A stretch of DNA of 11,673 bases from Candidatus Zixiibacteriota bacterium (GTDB lineage: Bacteria > Zixibacteria > MSB-5A5 > GN15 > PGXB01). A model generated the notes under the pieces. It had not been told where the DNA came from, ran no database searches, and worked only from the letters and a program-made list of their open reading frames with translations. A program made the position numbers and the translations under genes. The stretch is from positions 2,412,462-2,424,134 of the forward strand of contig LS998015.1 in NCBI GenBank assembly GCA_900498245.1, read 5' to 3'. Shown here piece by piece: positions 1 through 6,811 of the stretch (position 1 is its first letter; every line of letters begins with the position of its first letter).

Positions 1-1023
1 ATCGACCGTTATCATCCACCGATCCAATATAAACCTCTTTTCGGTACGCAGGCGAATTCCGGCCGTCGAAGTTTCTCGGAATATAACATCACTGATTTTT
101 TCAATCAAATTCTTTTTGCAGAGAACGGTCAGGAGCGTCCCGGGGCGGCTCTTCTTCATAATAACCGGTGTCATGAAAACCTCGCTCGCTCCAATACCAT
201 ATAATTCCCCGAGGAGGTGATCGTAAATTTGCGGATTCATATCATCGATATTGGTTTCCACAATTTCAATGATTTCACTCGACTGACCATCCATGGCCAC
301 GCTTTCCCCCAATATCAATCGCAGGAGATTGGGGCAATCGGGAAAGTCCTTGCTGCCCGCACCGTATCCCACATTTGCTACTCTGAATTCGGGAATCGGC
401 GCGGTCCCTCCATGCAAATCTATTAAAGTTGTCAGTATAGCCGCGCCAGTCGGGGTGACTCTTTCACCTTCAATTTCACTCCAACGGACCGGATATTTTT
501 TAAGAATTTCCATAGTCGCCGGGGCTGGAATTGGCAGCGGACCGTGGGCGGCGTTTATGATACCCCGGCCCATCGGCAGCGAAGTCCCATAGATCTTGTC
601 AGGGGCAAAATAATCGATGCCGATGGCGCTCCCGACGATATCGACTATGGCATCAACACCGCCGACTTCGTGAAAATGAATTTTCTCCGGCGAGGAGTTA
701 TGAACTCGGGCTTCCGCTTCCGCCAATTTCCGGAATGTTCTCTTTGAAATATCCTTGGCCCTGTCAGTCAATTGAGATGAGTCAATAATTTCAAAAATGT
801 CATTTAGATGACGATGCACCTTTTCTTCGTGTATCAGGACGTCAATTTTCGTCGCGGAAACTCCGTGTTTCTGTGCGGCATAACGCTTTATTGTATAATT
901 GCTTATCTTAAGTGACGAAAGTTTCTCTTCAAGATAATCGAAGGGAAGACCTAAATCGACAAGAGCACCGAGGGTCATATCGCCGGAAATTCCAGCGAAA
1001 CAATCGAATATTAAATATTTCAT
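1..1023 (-). CDS. larC: LarC, nickel-inserting enzyme of NPN cofactor synthesis (partial, C-terminus off the left edge)
   Basis: LarC is the CTP-dependent cyclometallase that inserts nickel into the bis-thiocarboxylate pyridinium mononucleotide, completing the nickel-pincer nucleotide cofactor used by LarA-type racemases and epimerases. Translating the minus strand from the ATG at 1023 gives 341 open codons to the window edge. Family landmarks are FDCFAGISGDM (residues 6-16), a His pair HRH at 70-72, HFHEVGG (116-122), HGPLPIPAPAT (160-170), TPTGAA (190-195), SKDFPDCPN (224-232) and VETNIDDMNPQ (255-265). Family members are usually about 390-430 residues, so roughly the last 50-90 are missing. 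The start overlaps the larB stop (ATGA) and has an AGGAG seven bases upstream. Unlike Lactiplantibacillus plantarum, where the protein comes from two frames joined by ribosomal frameshifting, the frame here stays open across the VETNIDDM region. Identification is firm. Confidence 0.95.
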   Translation of the reverse strand, partial: MKYLIFDCFAGISGDMTLGALVDLGLPFDYLEEKLSSLKISNYTIKRYAAQKHGVSATKIDVLIHEEKVHRHLNDIFEIIDSSQLTDRAKDISKRTFRKLAEAEARVHNSSPEKIHFHEVGGVDAIVDIVGSAIGIDYFAPDKIYGTSLPMGRGIINAAHGPLPIPAPATMEILKKYPVRWSEIEGERVTPTGAAILTTLIDLHGGTAPIPEFRVANVGYGAGSKDFPDCPNLLRLILGESVAMDGQSSEIIEIVETNIDDMNPQIYDHLLGELYGIGASEVFMTPVIMKKSRPGTLLTVLCKKNLIEKISDVIFRETSTAGIRLRTEKRFILDRWMITVD

Positions 1024-1799
1024 GGCCGATCTCCTCTCCCCAACATCCGCGCGATCTTGGCGGCCGCGACACCGGCTCCAAAACCGTTATCAATATTGAC
1101 CACTGTCACCCCGGCCGCGCAGGAATTTAGCATTGCCAGAAGCGCCGCAATGCCGCCAAACGAGGCCCCGTAACCGATTGAAGTAGGAACGGCAATAATC
1201 GGTTTACTTATCAATCCGCCGACGACTGACGGTAAGGCCCCTTCCATTCCCGCCACGACTATGACCACGGCTGCTTTATCCAGGAGTTCCTTCCCCTCGA
1301 AGAGACGATGAATTCCGGCCACCCCGACATCATAGAGTCGTTCCACCCGACACCCCATAATCCAGGCGGTCAGGGCTGCTTCTTCGGCCACAGGAATGTC
1401 TGATGTTCCACCGGAACATACCACTACCAGAGCATCAGTCCGCAATCTTGGGCTCTTCCTCCCGGCGCCAAAAAATACCGCCATTCGGGCATCAGGATGT
1501 AATTTCAATCCGGGAAGACGTTTCTTAATCAAGTTGAATCGTTTTTCTTCGAGACGGCTGATTATCACATCGCATTTGGCTTTGGCAATGCGACGGGCAA
1601 TCTCAATTATCTGCAGGTCGCTTTTTCCCGGAGCGTAAATGACTTCGGGGTATTCCTGACGAAGGGCCCGATGGTGATCGATGCGAGCAAATTTCAGATT
1701 TTCCAGCGGATAATTCCTGAGTTTTTCCAGCGCCGCGGTGACGGACAACTTCCCTGAACTGACATTATTCAAAATTTTTTGCAGTTCTACTCTATCCAT
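1020..1799 (-). CDS. larB: LarB, pyridinium-3,5-biscarboxylic acid mononucleotide synthase
   Basis: LarB starts nickel-pincer nucleotide synthesis: it carboxylates the pyridinium ring of nicotinic acid adenine dinucleotide at C5 and hydrolyses the phosphoanhydride, releasing AMP. The 259-residue protein has the usual layout, a helical N-terminal part (about 1-110) followed by a PurE-like domain. PurE-like and LarB-typical segments are CSGGTSDIPVAEEA (128-141), DVGVAGIHRL (157-166), VAGMEGALPSVVGGL (182-196), GYGASFGGI (209-217) and LNSCAAGVTVVNIDNGFGAG (224-243). Cys227 in the last segment probably corresponds to the LarB cysteine known to form a covalent adduct with the pyridinium ring; I infer this from local context without an alignment. 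The start overlaps the dusB stop by 8 nt with no strong ribosome binding site, so translation is probably coupled to dusB. The stop overlaps larC by 4 nt. Soluble, cytoplasmic. Confidence 0.96.
   Translation of the reverse strand: MDRVELQKILNNVSSGKLSVTAALEKLRNYPLENLKFARIDHHRALRQEYPEVIYAPGKSDLQIIEIARRIAKAKCDVIISRLEEKRFNLIKKRLPGLKLHPDARMAVFFGAGRKSPRLRTDALVVVCSGGTSDIPVAEEAALTAWIMGCRVERLYDVGVAGIHRLFEGKELLDKAAVVIVVAGMEGALPSVVGGLISKPIIAVPTSIGYGASFGGIAALLAMLNSCAAGVTVVNIDNGFGAGVAAAKIARMLGRGDRP
1031..1041 (-). promoter_or_regulatory. Ribosome binding site for larC inside the end of larB
   Basis: On the minus strand the purine run GGGGAGAGGAG lies here, with AGGAG ending seven bases before the larC ATG. 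It sits in the last codons of larB. It supports the ATG at 1023 as the larC start and suggests larC does not depend only on reinitiation at the ATGA overlap. Confidence 0.7.
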
Positions 1800-2769
1800 T
1801 GGCCGAAACCTGAGAATTCAGATAATTCGCAAAGAGAGCGCAAATATCGCTCAAGGAATTAATCCGGTTCAATTGGCTACGCAATTCTGCCCCGCCCAGA
1901 AAGCCCTTGGAATACCAAGCCAGATGTTTACGCATCCTGATTGCTCCCGGCCCTTCTCCGAATTGCTCTATCATCAAGCGTGCATGTTCCAGAGCCATCA
2001 TCGACTTCTCTTTCGGCCCCATATCCGGTAGAATTTCATTCTGAATGAGATACGTCTTGATTTGCATGAAAATATAGGGATTGGCCATGGCGGCCCGACC
2101 GATCATGATAGCGTCGCAACCGGTCTGATCCAGCATTGCCCTGGCATCTTGAGGGGAACGAATATCACCATTGCCGATAACCGGAATTGTGACTTCTTTT
2201 TTCAGAGCGGCAATTTTTGACCAGTCTGATTTTCCCGAGAGTCCCGCCGATCGGCTGCGGGGATGCAAAGTAATGGCGGCGATACCCGAGGCTTGAGCGG
2301 TCCGTGCGATTTCCAGGTAAGTGTCTTCATCGGCCGCCCAGCCGGTCCGCATCTTTATGGTCACGGGGACGGGAACAGACTCAGCCGCGGCGGTCATAAT
2401 TTCGGCCGTCAAAGCGAAATCTTTCATAAGGGCCGCCCCGCCATTTTTCTTGACCACCTTCTTTACAGGACACCCCAAATTTATGTCAAGCAGGTCGGCT
2501 CCCAACGCCACCGCCATTTTGGCGGCCCTGGCCAAATTTTCAGGTGAAGAGCCAAACAATTGTACGCCAACAGGATGCTCATCATCCCTAATATCCACCA
2601 TACCAATTGTTCGGCGCTGGTTCTGAATAATGGCGTCGGAGGAAATCATCTCGGTATAACAGAAATCGGCGCCGTATTTCCGAGCCAGCAAACGGAAGGG
2701 GCGATTGGAGATGCCGGCCAGAGGGGCCAGGAACAGGGTACCGCCTATGTTCAAGTTTCCTATGCGCAT
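1792..2769 (-). CDS. dusB: tRNA-dihydrouridine synthase, DusB/NifR3 type
   Basis: A flavin-dependent enzyme that reduces specific uridines in the tRNA D-loop to dihydrouridine. The 325-residue protein is of normal family length, with an N-terminal TIM barrel that binds FMN (about 1-240) and a helical tRNA-binding C-terminal domain. Visible motifs are FLAPLAGISNRPFR (13-26), VGVQLFGS (67-74), DINLGCPVKKV (95-105, with the catalytic acid Cys100), KMRTGW (139-144), HPRSR (169-173), GNGDI (199-203), GRAAMANP (224-231) and MRKHLAWY (279-286). HPRSR replaces the more usual HxRTR form. The ATG at 2769 puts the IGNLNIGGTLFLAPLAG segment at the usual distance from the N-terminus. No ribosome binding site precedes it, and a promoter-like pair ends six bases upstream, so the mRNA may be leaderless. 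It is the first gene of dusB-larB-larC; pairing Dus with cofactor genes need not mean a functional link. Confidence 0.95.
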   Translation of the reverse strand: MRIGNLNIGGTLFLAPLAGISNRPFRLLARKYGADFCYTEMISSDAIIQNQRRTIGMVDIRDDEHPVGVQLFGSSPENLARAAKMAVALGADLLDINLGCPVKKVVKKNGGAALMKDFALTAEIMTAAAESVPVPVTIKMRTGWAADEDTYLEIARTAQASGIAAITLHPRSRSAGLSGKSDWSKIAALKKEVTIPVIGNGDIRSPQDARAMLDQTGCDAIMIGRAAMANPYIFMQIKTYLIQNEILPDMGPKEKSMMALEHARLMIEQFGEGPGAIRMRKHLAWYSKGFLGGAELRSQLNRINSLSDICALFANYLNSQVSANG

Positions 2770-2775
2770 GCCGAC

Positions 2776-2804
2776 AATATAATTAAGCCGGAATACGATA
2801 GCAA
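2776..2804 (-). promoter_or_regulatory. Candidate sigma-70-type promoter for dusB-larB-larC
   Basis: On the minus strand, TTGCTA (2804-2799) is followed after exactly 17 bases by TATATT (2781-2776). These match the -35 consensus at 4 of 6 positions and the -10 consensus at 5 of 6. Only GTCGGC separates the -10 box from the dusB ATG, so transcription would begin at or next to the start codon. Called by eye; the organism's sigma factor preference is unknown. Confidence 0.45.
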
Positions 2805-2831
2805 CTAAGCACGACTGAAATCGGCCTTATT

Positions 2832-2862
2832 TTGCGAAATACGAATATTATCAAGGTATTAT
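2832..2862 (+). promoter_or_regulatory. Candidate promoter for the FHA-phosphoesterase-kinase operon
   Basis: TTGCGA (2832-2837) and TATTAT (2857-2862) are separated by 19 bases, longer than the usual 17. The -10 box would give a short leader of about 20 nt before the FHA gene's ATG. Alternatives on this strand are a perfect TATAAT at 2778-2783 without a good -35 partner, and CCGACA-17 bp-TACGAT (2771-2799). The gene must be transcribed from within this 121-bp divergent region or from beyond it, but the exact promoter is uncertain. Confidence 0.3.
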
Positions 2863-2877
2863 AGAAAGGCGGTTTTG

Positions 2878-2884
2878 AAAGGAG
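2878..2884 (+). promoter_or_regulatory. Strong ribosome binding site for the FHA gene
   Basis: AAAGGAG lies six bases before the ATG at 2891. It is the clearest Shine-Dalgarno site in the window and fixes the start of the FHA protein. Confidence 0.75.
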
Positions 2885-2890
2885 CCCCGT

Positions 2891-3583
2891 ATGCCTGAAA
2901 TAATTGTTAAATATGAGGATAAGGTAATTGAGCGGGTCGTTTCGGAAAAGAAGCGCATCTCCATTGGGCGCACCAGCGATAATGATATCGTCCTGGAAAA
3001 TCGGGGAGTCTCCCGCAAGCATGCTCAGATTGAATTCAATGACAATGCGGCCGTAATTATCGACAATGAATCTCTCAACGGGACCTTTGTCAACAATCGT
3101 AAAATTACCGAAGAGATTTTGCATAATAATGACTCTGTCACCATTGGAAAATATACTTTAATTTACCATACTGAGGTTTCCAAGCAGGAAGCCCCGGGGA
3201 ATCTCGACGGCACCATGGTTTTGAAGACCAAAAAGCAGAAGGAAATGGTGGAACAGGATAAATTGGAGCGGGAAATTGTCAGGCGCATGGGCGGTACGGT
3301 CCTCTTGGGCGAAGAAAATTCTGATTTTTCGGAGTATCGGATCGACAACAACGTGACCACTATCGGCAAAGCGAAATTTGTTCATGTGCATGCCCGGGGC
3401 CTGCTCCTGTCCGGAATACAGGCCAAAATCGTCAAGGAACAGGAGCAGTTTACGCTCGTGAATCTGGGACGCAAAGGCAAGACCAAGGTCAACGGAGAAG
3501 AAGTCAATCGGCAAAATTTAAAGAATGGGGATATAATTCAAGTCGGGAAATCCATCTTCCGGTTTGTAGAAGGACAAAAATAG
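2891..3583 (+). CDS. Tandem FHA-domain protein, second FHA degenerate
   Basis: A 230-residue soluble protein with two forkhead-associated domains, folds that bind phosphothreonine peptides. The first (about 3-95) has the full binding set: IGRTSDND with Arg27, VSRKHA with Ser41 and His44, and NESLNGTFVN with Asn63. The second (about 148-228) keeps the fold pattern, TTIGKAK (156-162), LLSGIQAKI (172-180) and VNGEEV (200-205). However, Lys160 stands where the Gly-Arg arginine should be, and Gln177 replaces the SxxH histidine, so it may not bind phosphothreonine. The linker (96-147) is charged and carries two similar motifs, DGTMVL (Thr108) and GGTVLL (Thr136), possible kinase acceptor sites. There is no signal peptide or membrane segment. 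It is first in an operon with a phosphoesterase (2-nt gap) and a CHASE2 Ser/Thr kinase, which suggests it is a reader or substrate of that kinase. That role is inferred. Confidence 0.88.
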   Translation: MPEIIVKYEDKVIERVVSEKKRISIGRTSDNDIVLENRGVSRKHAQIEFNDNAAVIIDNESLNGTFVNNRKITEEILHNNDSVTIGKYTLIYHTEVSKQEAPGNLDGTMVLKTKKQKEMVEQDKLEREIVRRMGGTVLLGEENSDFSEYRIDNNVTTIGKAKFVHVHARGLLLSGIQAKIVKEQEQFTLVNLGRKGKTKVNGEEVNRQNLKNGDIIQVGKSIFRFVEGQK

Positions 3584-3585
3584 AA

Positions 3586-4314
3586 ATGAAAATCGCCCTG
3601 ATATCGGATGTTCATGGGAACCTGGAAGCGCTGGAAAAAGTGCTAAGAGACATAGAAAAAGAAGGTGCCGAAAAGATACATTTTCTCGGCGACGCCGTCG
3701 GATACGGCTGCGATCCGGACGAATGCGTGCGGCTAATCAAGTCTCATTGCGAAATAAAATTACTGGGCAATCATGACTATGCCGCCATGGGATTGGAATC
3801 GATCGAAAGTTTCAATCAATTGGCGCAGGCTTCAATCGGCTGGACACAGGAGAAAATAAGCAAGAAAACTTTAAGCACCCTGGCCGATTTTGAAATCGAC
3901 GCCGACTTTCTGGATTATCATCTGGTGCACGCCTCGCCGTCGGACCCGATCGCCTGGCAATATCTTCTGAACGTGTCGCAGGCCGGGCAGGAATTCGACA
4001 GTTTCAACGGTCCCGTGTGTTTTGTCGGACATTCCCATCTTCCGGCCATCTTCACCCGGGATAACGAAGGCGCCGTAATGAAATCGATAAAAGAAACATG
4101 GGAATGCGACCCGGAGAGGAAATATATTGTGAATATCGGCTCGGTCGGGCAACCGCGCGATAATGATCCCCGGGCCTGTTATTTAATGGCAGACATTGAT
4201 TCCCGGAGGTTGGCCTATCGCCGCGTCGAATACGATATCACGAAGGCGCAGGAAAAAATGAAAAGGGCCAATATGCCGGAGTTCCTTATCGAGCGGTTGG
4301 CGGTGGGTCTATAA
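3586..4314 (+). CDS. Calcineurin-like metallophosphoesterase, COG0639 type
   Basis: A 242-residue two-metal phosphoesterase. The metal and active-site motifs are complete and in order: SDVHGN (7-12; Asp8, His10), LGDAVGYG (34-41; Asp36), GNHD (61-64; Asn62, His63), LVHASPSDP (113-121; His115), VGHSHLP (147-153; His149, His151) and the C-terminal NIGSVGQPRDNDPRACY (183-199) typical of this subgroup. Proteins of the group are often annotated as diadenosine-tetraphosphatase or PP2A-like phosphatases, but few have a proven substrate, so phosphoprotein, nucleotide or other phosphoester cleavage are all possible. No signal peptide or membrane segment, so cytoplasmic. It starts 2 nt after the FHA stop, with an AAGGA just upstream, and ends 12 nt before the kinase. 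No PP2C-type phosphatase is present, so this enzyme may reverse the kinase's phosphorylation; that is a hypothesis from gene order only. Confidence 0.92.
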   Translation: MKIALISDVHGNLEALEKVLRDIEKEGAEKIHFLGDAVGYGCDPDECVRLIKSHCEIKLLGNHDYAAMGLESIESFNQLAQASIGWTQEKISKKTLSTLADFEIDADFLDYHLVHASPSDPIAWQYLLNVSQAGQEFDSFNGPVCFVGHSHLPAIFTRDNEGAVMKSIKETWECDPERKYIVNIGSVGQPRDNDPRACYLMADIDSRRLAYRRVEYDITKAQEKMKRANMPEFLIERLAVGL

Positions 4315-4326
4315 CAGATATAATTT

Positions 4327-6804
4327 ATGCTTAATAAGTATTCATCATACGTTCTCTGCCTTCTCATTTCATTCCTGGTGGTGGCGCTATATATTAATGA
4401 TTTCGCCCCTCTGGTTCGTCTGGAATGGAAAATTCAGGACATACTCTATTCCTTCCGGGGCAAGACCAATTATTCGTCGGATATAGTCCTTGTCAATATT
4501 GACGATAAGACATTGTCGCAATATGGCCGCTGGCCCTGGCATCGTGATAAAATCGGCGATCTTTTGGCGGCCGTAGGCTCGGGACAACCCAAAACCGTTC
4601 TGCTGGATGTGCTGTTCGATCAGAATGTCAATGAAGACACTCTCGGTTATACCAAGATTCTGGCCGGGCAGATGTCGTGGATGAATAATGTTATTCTGCC
4701 GTATGAAATCATTCGCGGCGACTTCCGCAGTAACCGTCTGGCGACGCCGAAATACCTCTATAATTCCTCCGTGCAGGTAAACAGTGATCTGGGCATACTG
4801 GATGAAAACTCCGCCCTCCTCACTCAAAAGGCATTTTTGCCGCCGGACGAATTGTGCCAGTATGCCGCCGGTCTCGGATTCCGATACAGCATTTTTGATA
4901 GCGATCGGAAGGTCCGCTGGGAACCGCTGATATCATATTATGAGGGATATTATTATCCGTCGGCCGCTCTGCTGGCCGCGGCATCTTATCTTGGCTTCAA
5001 TTCTTCAGGTATCACCGTTTACGGTGGAAAATTCATTAAAATCGGCGGGAGGGAGATCCCGACCAATAATCGGGGGCAATTATTCATCAATTTTAACAAG
5101 GCCGGTTCTTCCTTCGCGCAAATATCGGCCGCCGACATATTGAATGACCAATCTTCGCCGGCATCATTAAAAGATAAACTGGTCATAATTTCGGTGACGG
5201 CGGATCAGGTGGCCGACTTTTATCCGACCCCGGTCACAAATAATATGAGTGCGACGGAGAAAACCGCCAACGTAATCGAGAATATTGTCCATCATAATTA
5301 TATAAAAAGAATGGATTCGTCGCCGGGAACGGACCTCTTAATTCTCTTCCTCCTCGGCGGGGCCTTTGCTTTTGTCCTGCCGCGAGTGTCCTTGCTTTAC
5401 CGATTGGTAATTCTCGTAGTGGTGCTGTTTCTTCTGGCCAATCTCAACTTCATTCTGTTCAACTCCTTCAAGATTTTGATGCGATCTCTCTATATCGGAT
5501 TAGAAGTTATTCTTCTGGTTCTGGCCAGCCCGATACTTAATGAGGGGATTTTGAATCGTCTGGCCTTAGGCAAAAAACCGGAACCGGCCAAGGCCCATAT
5601 TAAAAAGACCCCGCTTCCGGCCGCCGTAAGAAAAGACGAACCTGCCGAGAAACAAGTCTCGGCCGGTCAAACTCAGGGGAAAATGCCCACATCGGCCATG
5701 GAAGCGCCGCTTGACCGGAGAGCGGGCGAGACATCGAGCCGGACCGCCGCCGGAACCATCGGTGGAATGACCGCTCCAGCTGGGACCGTCAAAACGGAAA
5801 AACCGGCAGTCATTGAAGAAATAAGTCCCTTGATCGAACCTGAGGTCATTGATTCAGCCCAAGCACCGAAAGATGAGGTTAATAATAAGGAACACGATTT
5901 TGATCGGGATCAATATGTTCCTCCGATAACCCCCGGCAAGGGGTTTGACCCGCAGTCAATCAGGAATTTGGGACGGTATCGCATTGTTGAGGAACTCGGC
6001 AAAGGAGCCATGGGGACGGTCTATAAGGGCGTCGACCCGGCCATTAATCGCAATGTGGCGCTCAAAACTATCCGTCTTGACTTCGTGCACGACCCGGAGG
6101 AACTGGAAGAACTTAAGGAGCGGCTTTTCCGTGAGGCCAGGGCCGCGGGAAAATTATCCCATCCCAACATCGTCACAATTTATGACGTCGGTAACGAGGG
6201 GATGCTCCAGTATATCGCCATGGAATATCTGCAGGGACAGACGCTCGAAGACATGATACGCCGCAGGGTAAAATTCAACTATCGGATCATCGCCCAGATA
6301 ATTTCACAGATCTGCCTGGCGCTCGACTACGCGCACAGTCAGGGTATAGTCCATCGCGACATCAAGCCGGCCAATATAATGGTTCTGAACGACTACACGA
6401 TTAAGGTAATGGATTTCGGTATCGCCCGGGTTGATTCATCATCGATGACCAGGACCGGAGTGGCCATGGGAACGCCCAACTATATTTCCCCGGAACAATT
6501 GCAGGGCAAACCGGTGGATCATCGCACCGACATTTTCAGTCTGGGCGTGATGATGTATGAAATGCTGGTGCACCGCCGCCCGTTCCGCGGAGAAAATTTG
6601 ACAACACTAATTTATAATATTGTCAATGCGGAACCGGAACCGCCCTCGGCCGTGGACAAAGCCGTTCCGCTTCTCTTCGACCGCGTGGTAATGAGGGCCC
6701 TTCATAAAAACCCCGATGAGAGATATCAGAAGGCGGGTGAAGTGGCTCTGGCGCTGGCGGATTTCATAGAAACTTTCTCCCCCAAACGGCCGCTTTCGGT
6801 TTAG
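4327..6804 (+). CDS. CHASE2-domain transmembrane Ser/Thr protein kinase
   Basis: An 825-residue receptor-type kinase. One membrane helix (about 7-23) leads to an extracytoplasmic CHASE2 sensor domain (about 28-320) with SDIVLVNIDD (51-60), GRWPWHRDKI (67-76) and VLLDVLFDQN (91-100). Three closely spaced helices follow (about 335-404), which puts the C-terminus in the cytoplasm. A linker of about 140 residues (410-548), rich in Pro, Ala, Thr and charged residues, precedes a Hanks-type kinase domain (about 550-815). Kinase motifs are complete: GKGAMG (558-563), VALK with Lys580, Glu603, HRDIKPAN (676-683; Asp678, Asn683), DFG (696-698), GTPNYISPEQ (715-724), Asp735 and Arg798. It should therefore be active, an RD-type kinase. 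SSSMTRT (704-710) is a likely activation-loop autophosphorylation region. The upstream codon at 4321 is a stop, so ATG 4327 is the first possible start; it has no Shine-Dalgarno, and TATAAT lies 2 nt before it. The CHASE2 ligand is unknown. Confidence 0.95.
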   Translation: MLNKYSSYVLCLLISFLVVALYINDFAPLVRLEWKIQDILYSFRGKTNYSSDIVLVNIDDKTLSQYGRWPWHRDKIGDLLAAVGSGQPKTVLLDVLFDQNVNEDTLGYTKILAGQMSWMNNVILPYEIIRGDFRSNRLATPKYLYNSSVQVNSDLGILDENSALLTQKAFLPPDELCQYAAGLGFRYSIFDSDRKVRWEPLISYYEGYYYPSAALLAAASYLGFNSSGITVYGGKFIKIGGREIPTNNRGQLFINFNKAGSSFAQISAADILNDQSSPASLKDKLVIISVTADQVADFYPTPVTNNMSATEKTANVIENIVHHNYIKRMDSSPGTDLLILFLLGGAFAFVLPRVSLLYRLVILVVVLFLLANLNFILFNSFKILMRSLYIGLEVILLVLASPILNEGILNRLALGKKPEPAKAHIKKTPLPAAVRKDEPAEKQVSAGQTQGKMPTSAMEAPLDRRAGETSSRTAAGTIGGMTAPAGTVKTEKPAVIEEISPLIEPEVIDSAQAPKDEVNNKEHDFDRDQYVPPITPGKGFDPQSIRNLGRYRIVEELGKGAMGTVYKGVDPAINRNVALKTIRLDFVHDPEELEELKERLFREARAAGKLSHPNIVTIYDVGNEGMLQYIAMEYLQGQTLEDMIRRRVKFNYRIIAQIISQICLALDYAHSQGIVHRDIKPANIMVLNDYTIKVMDFGIARVDSSSMTRTGVAMGTPNYISPEQLQGKPVDHRTDIFSLGVMMYEMLVHRRPFRGENLTTLIYNIVNAEPEPPSAVDKAVPLLFDRVVMRALHKNPDERYQKAGEVALALADFIETFSPKRPLSV

Positions 6805-6811
6805 AGAACCT

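Noticed and set aside
2783-3124. Minus-strand open frame of 113 codons covering the divergent region and the start of the FHA gene.
   Set aside because: It is antisense to a well-supported FHA gene and its translation resembles no family and lacks a ribosome binding site.
4387-4827. Minus-strand open frame of 146 codons within the kinase's CHASE2 region.
   Set aside because: It lies opposite a clearly coding, motif-bearing region and has no supporting signals.
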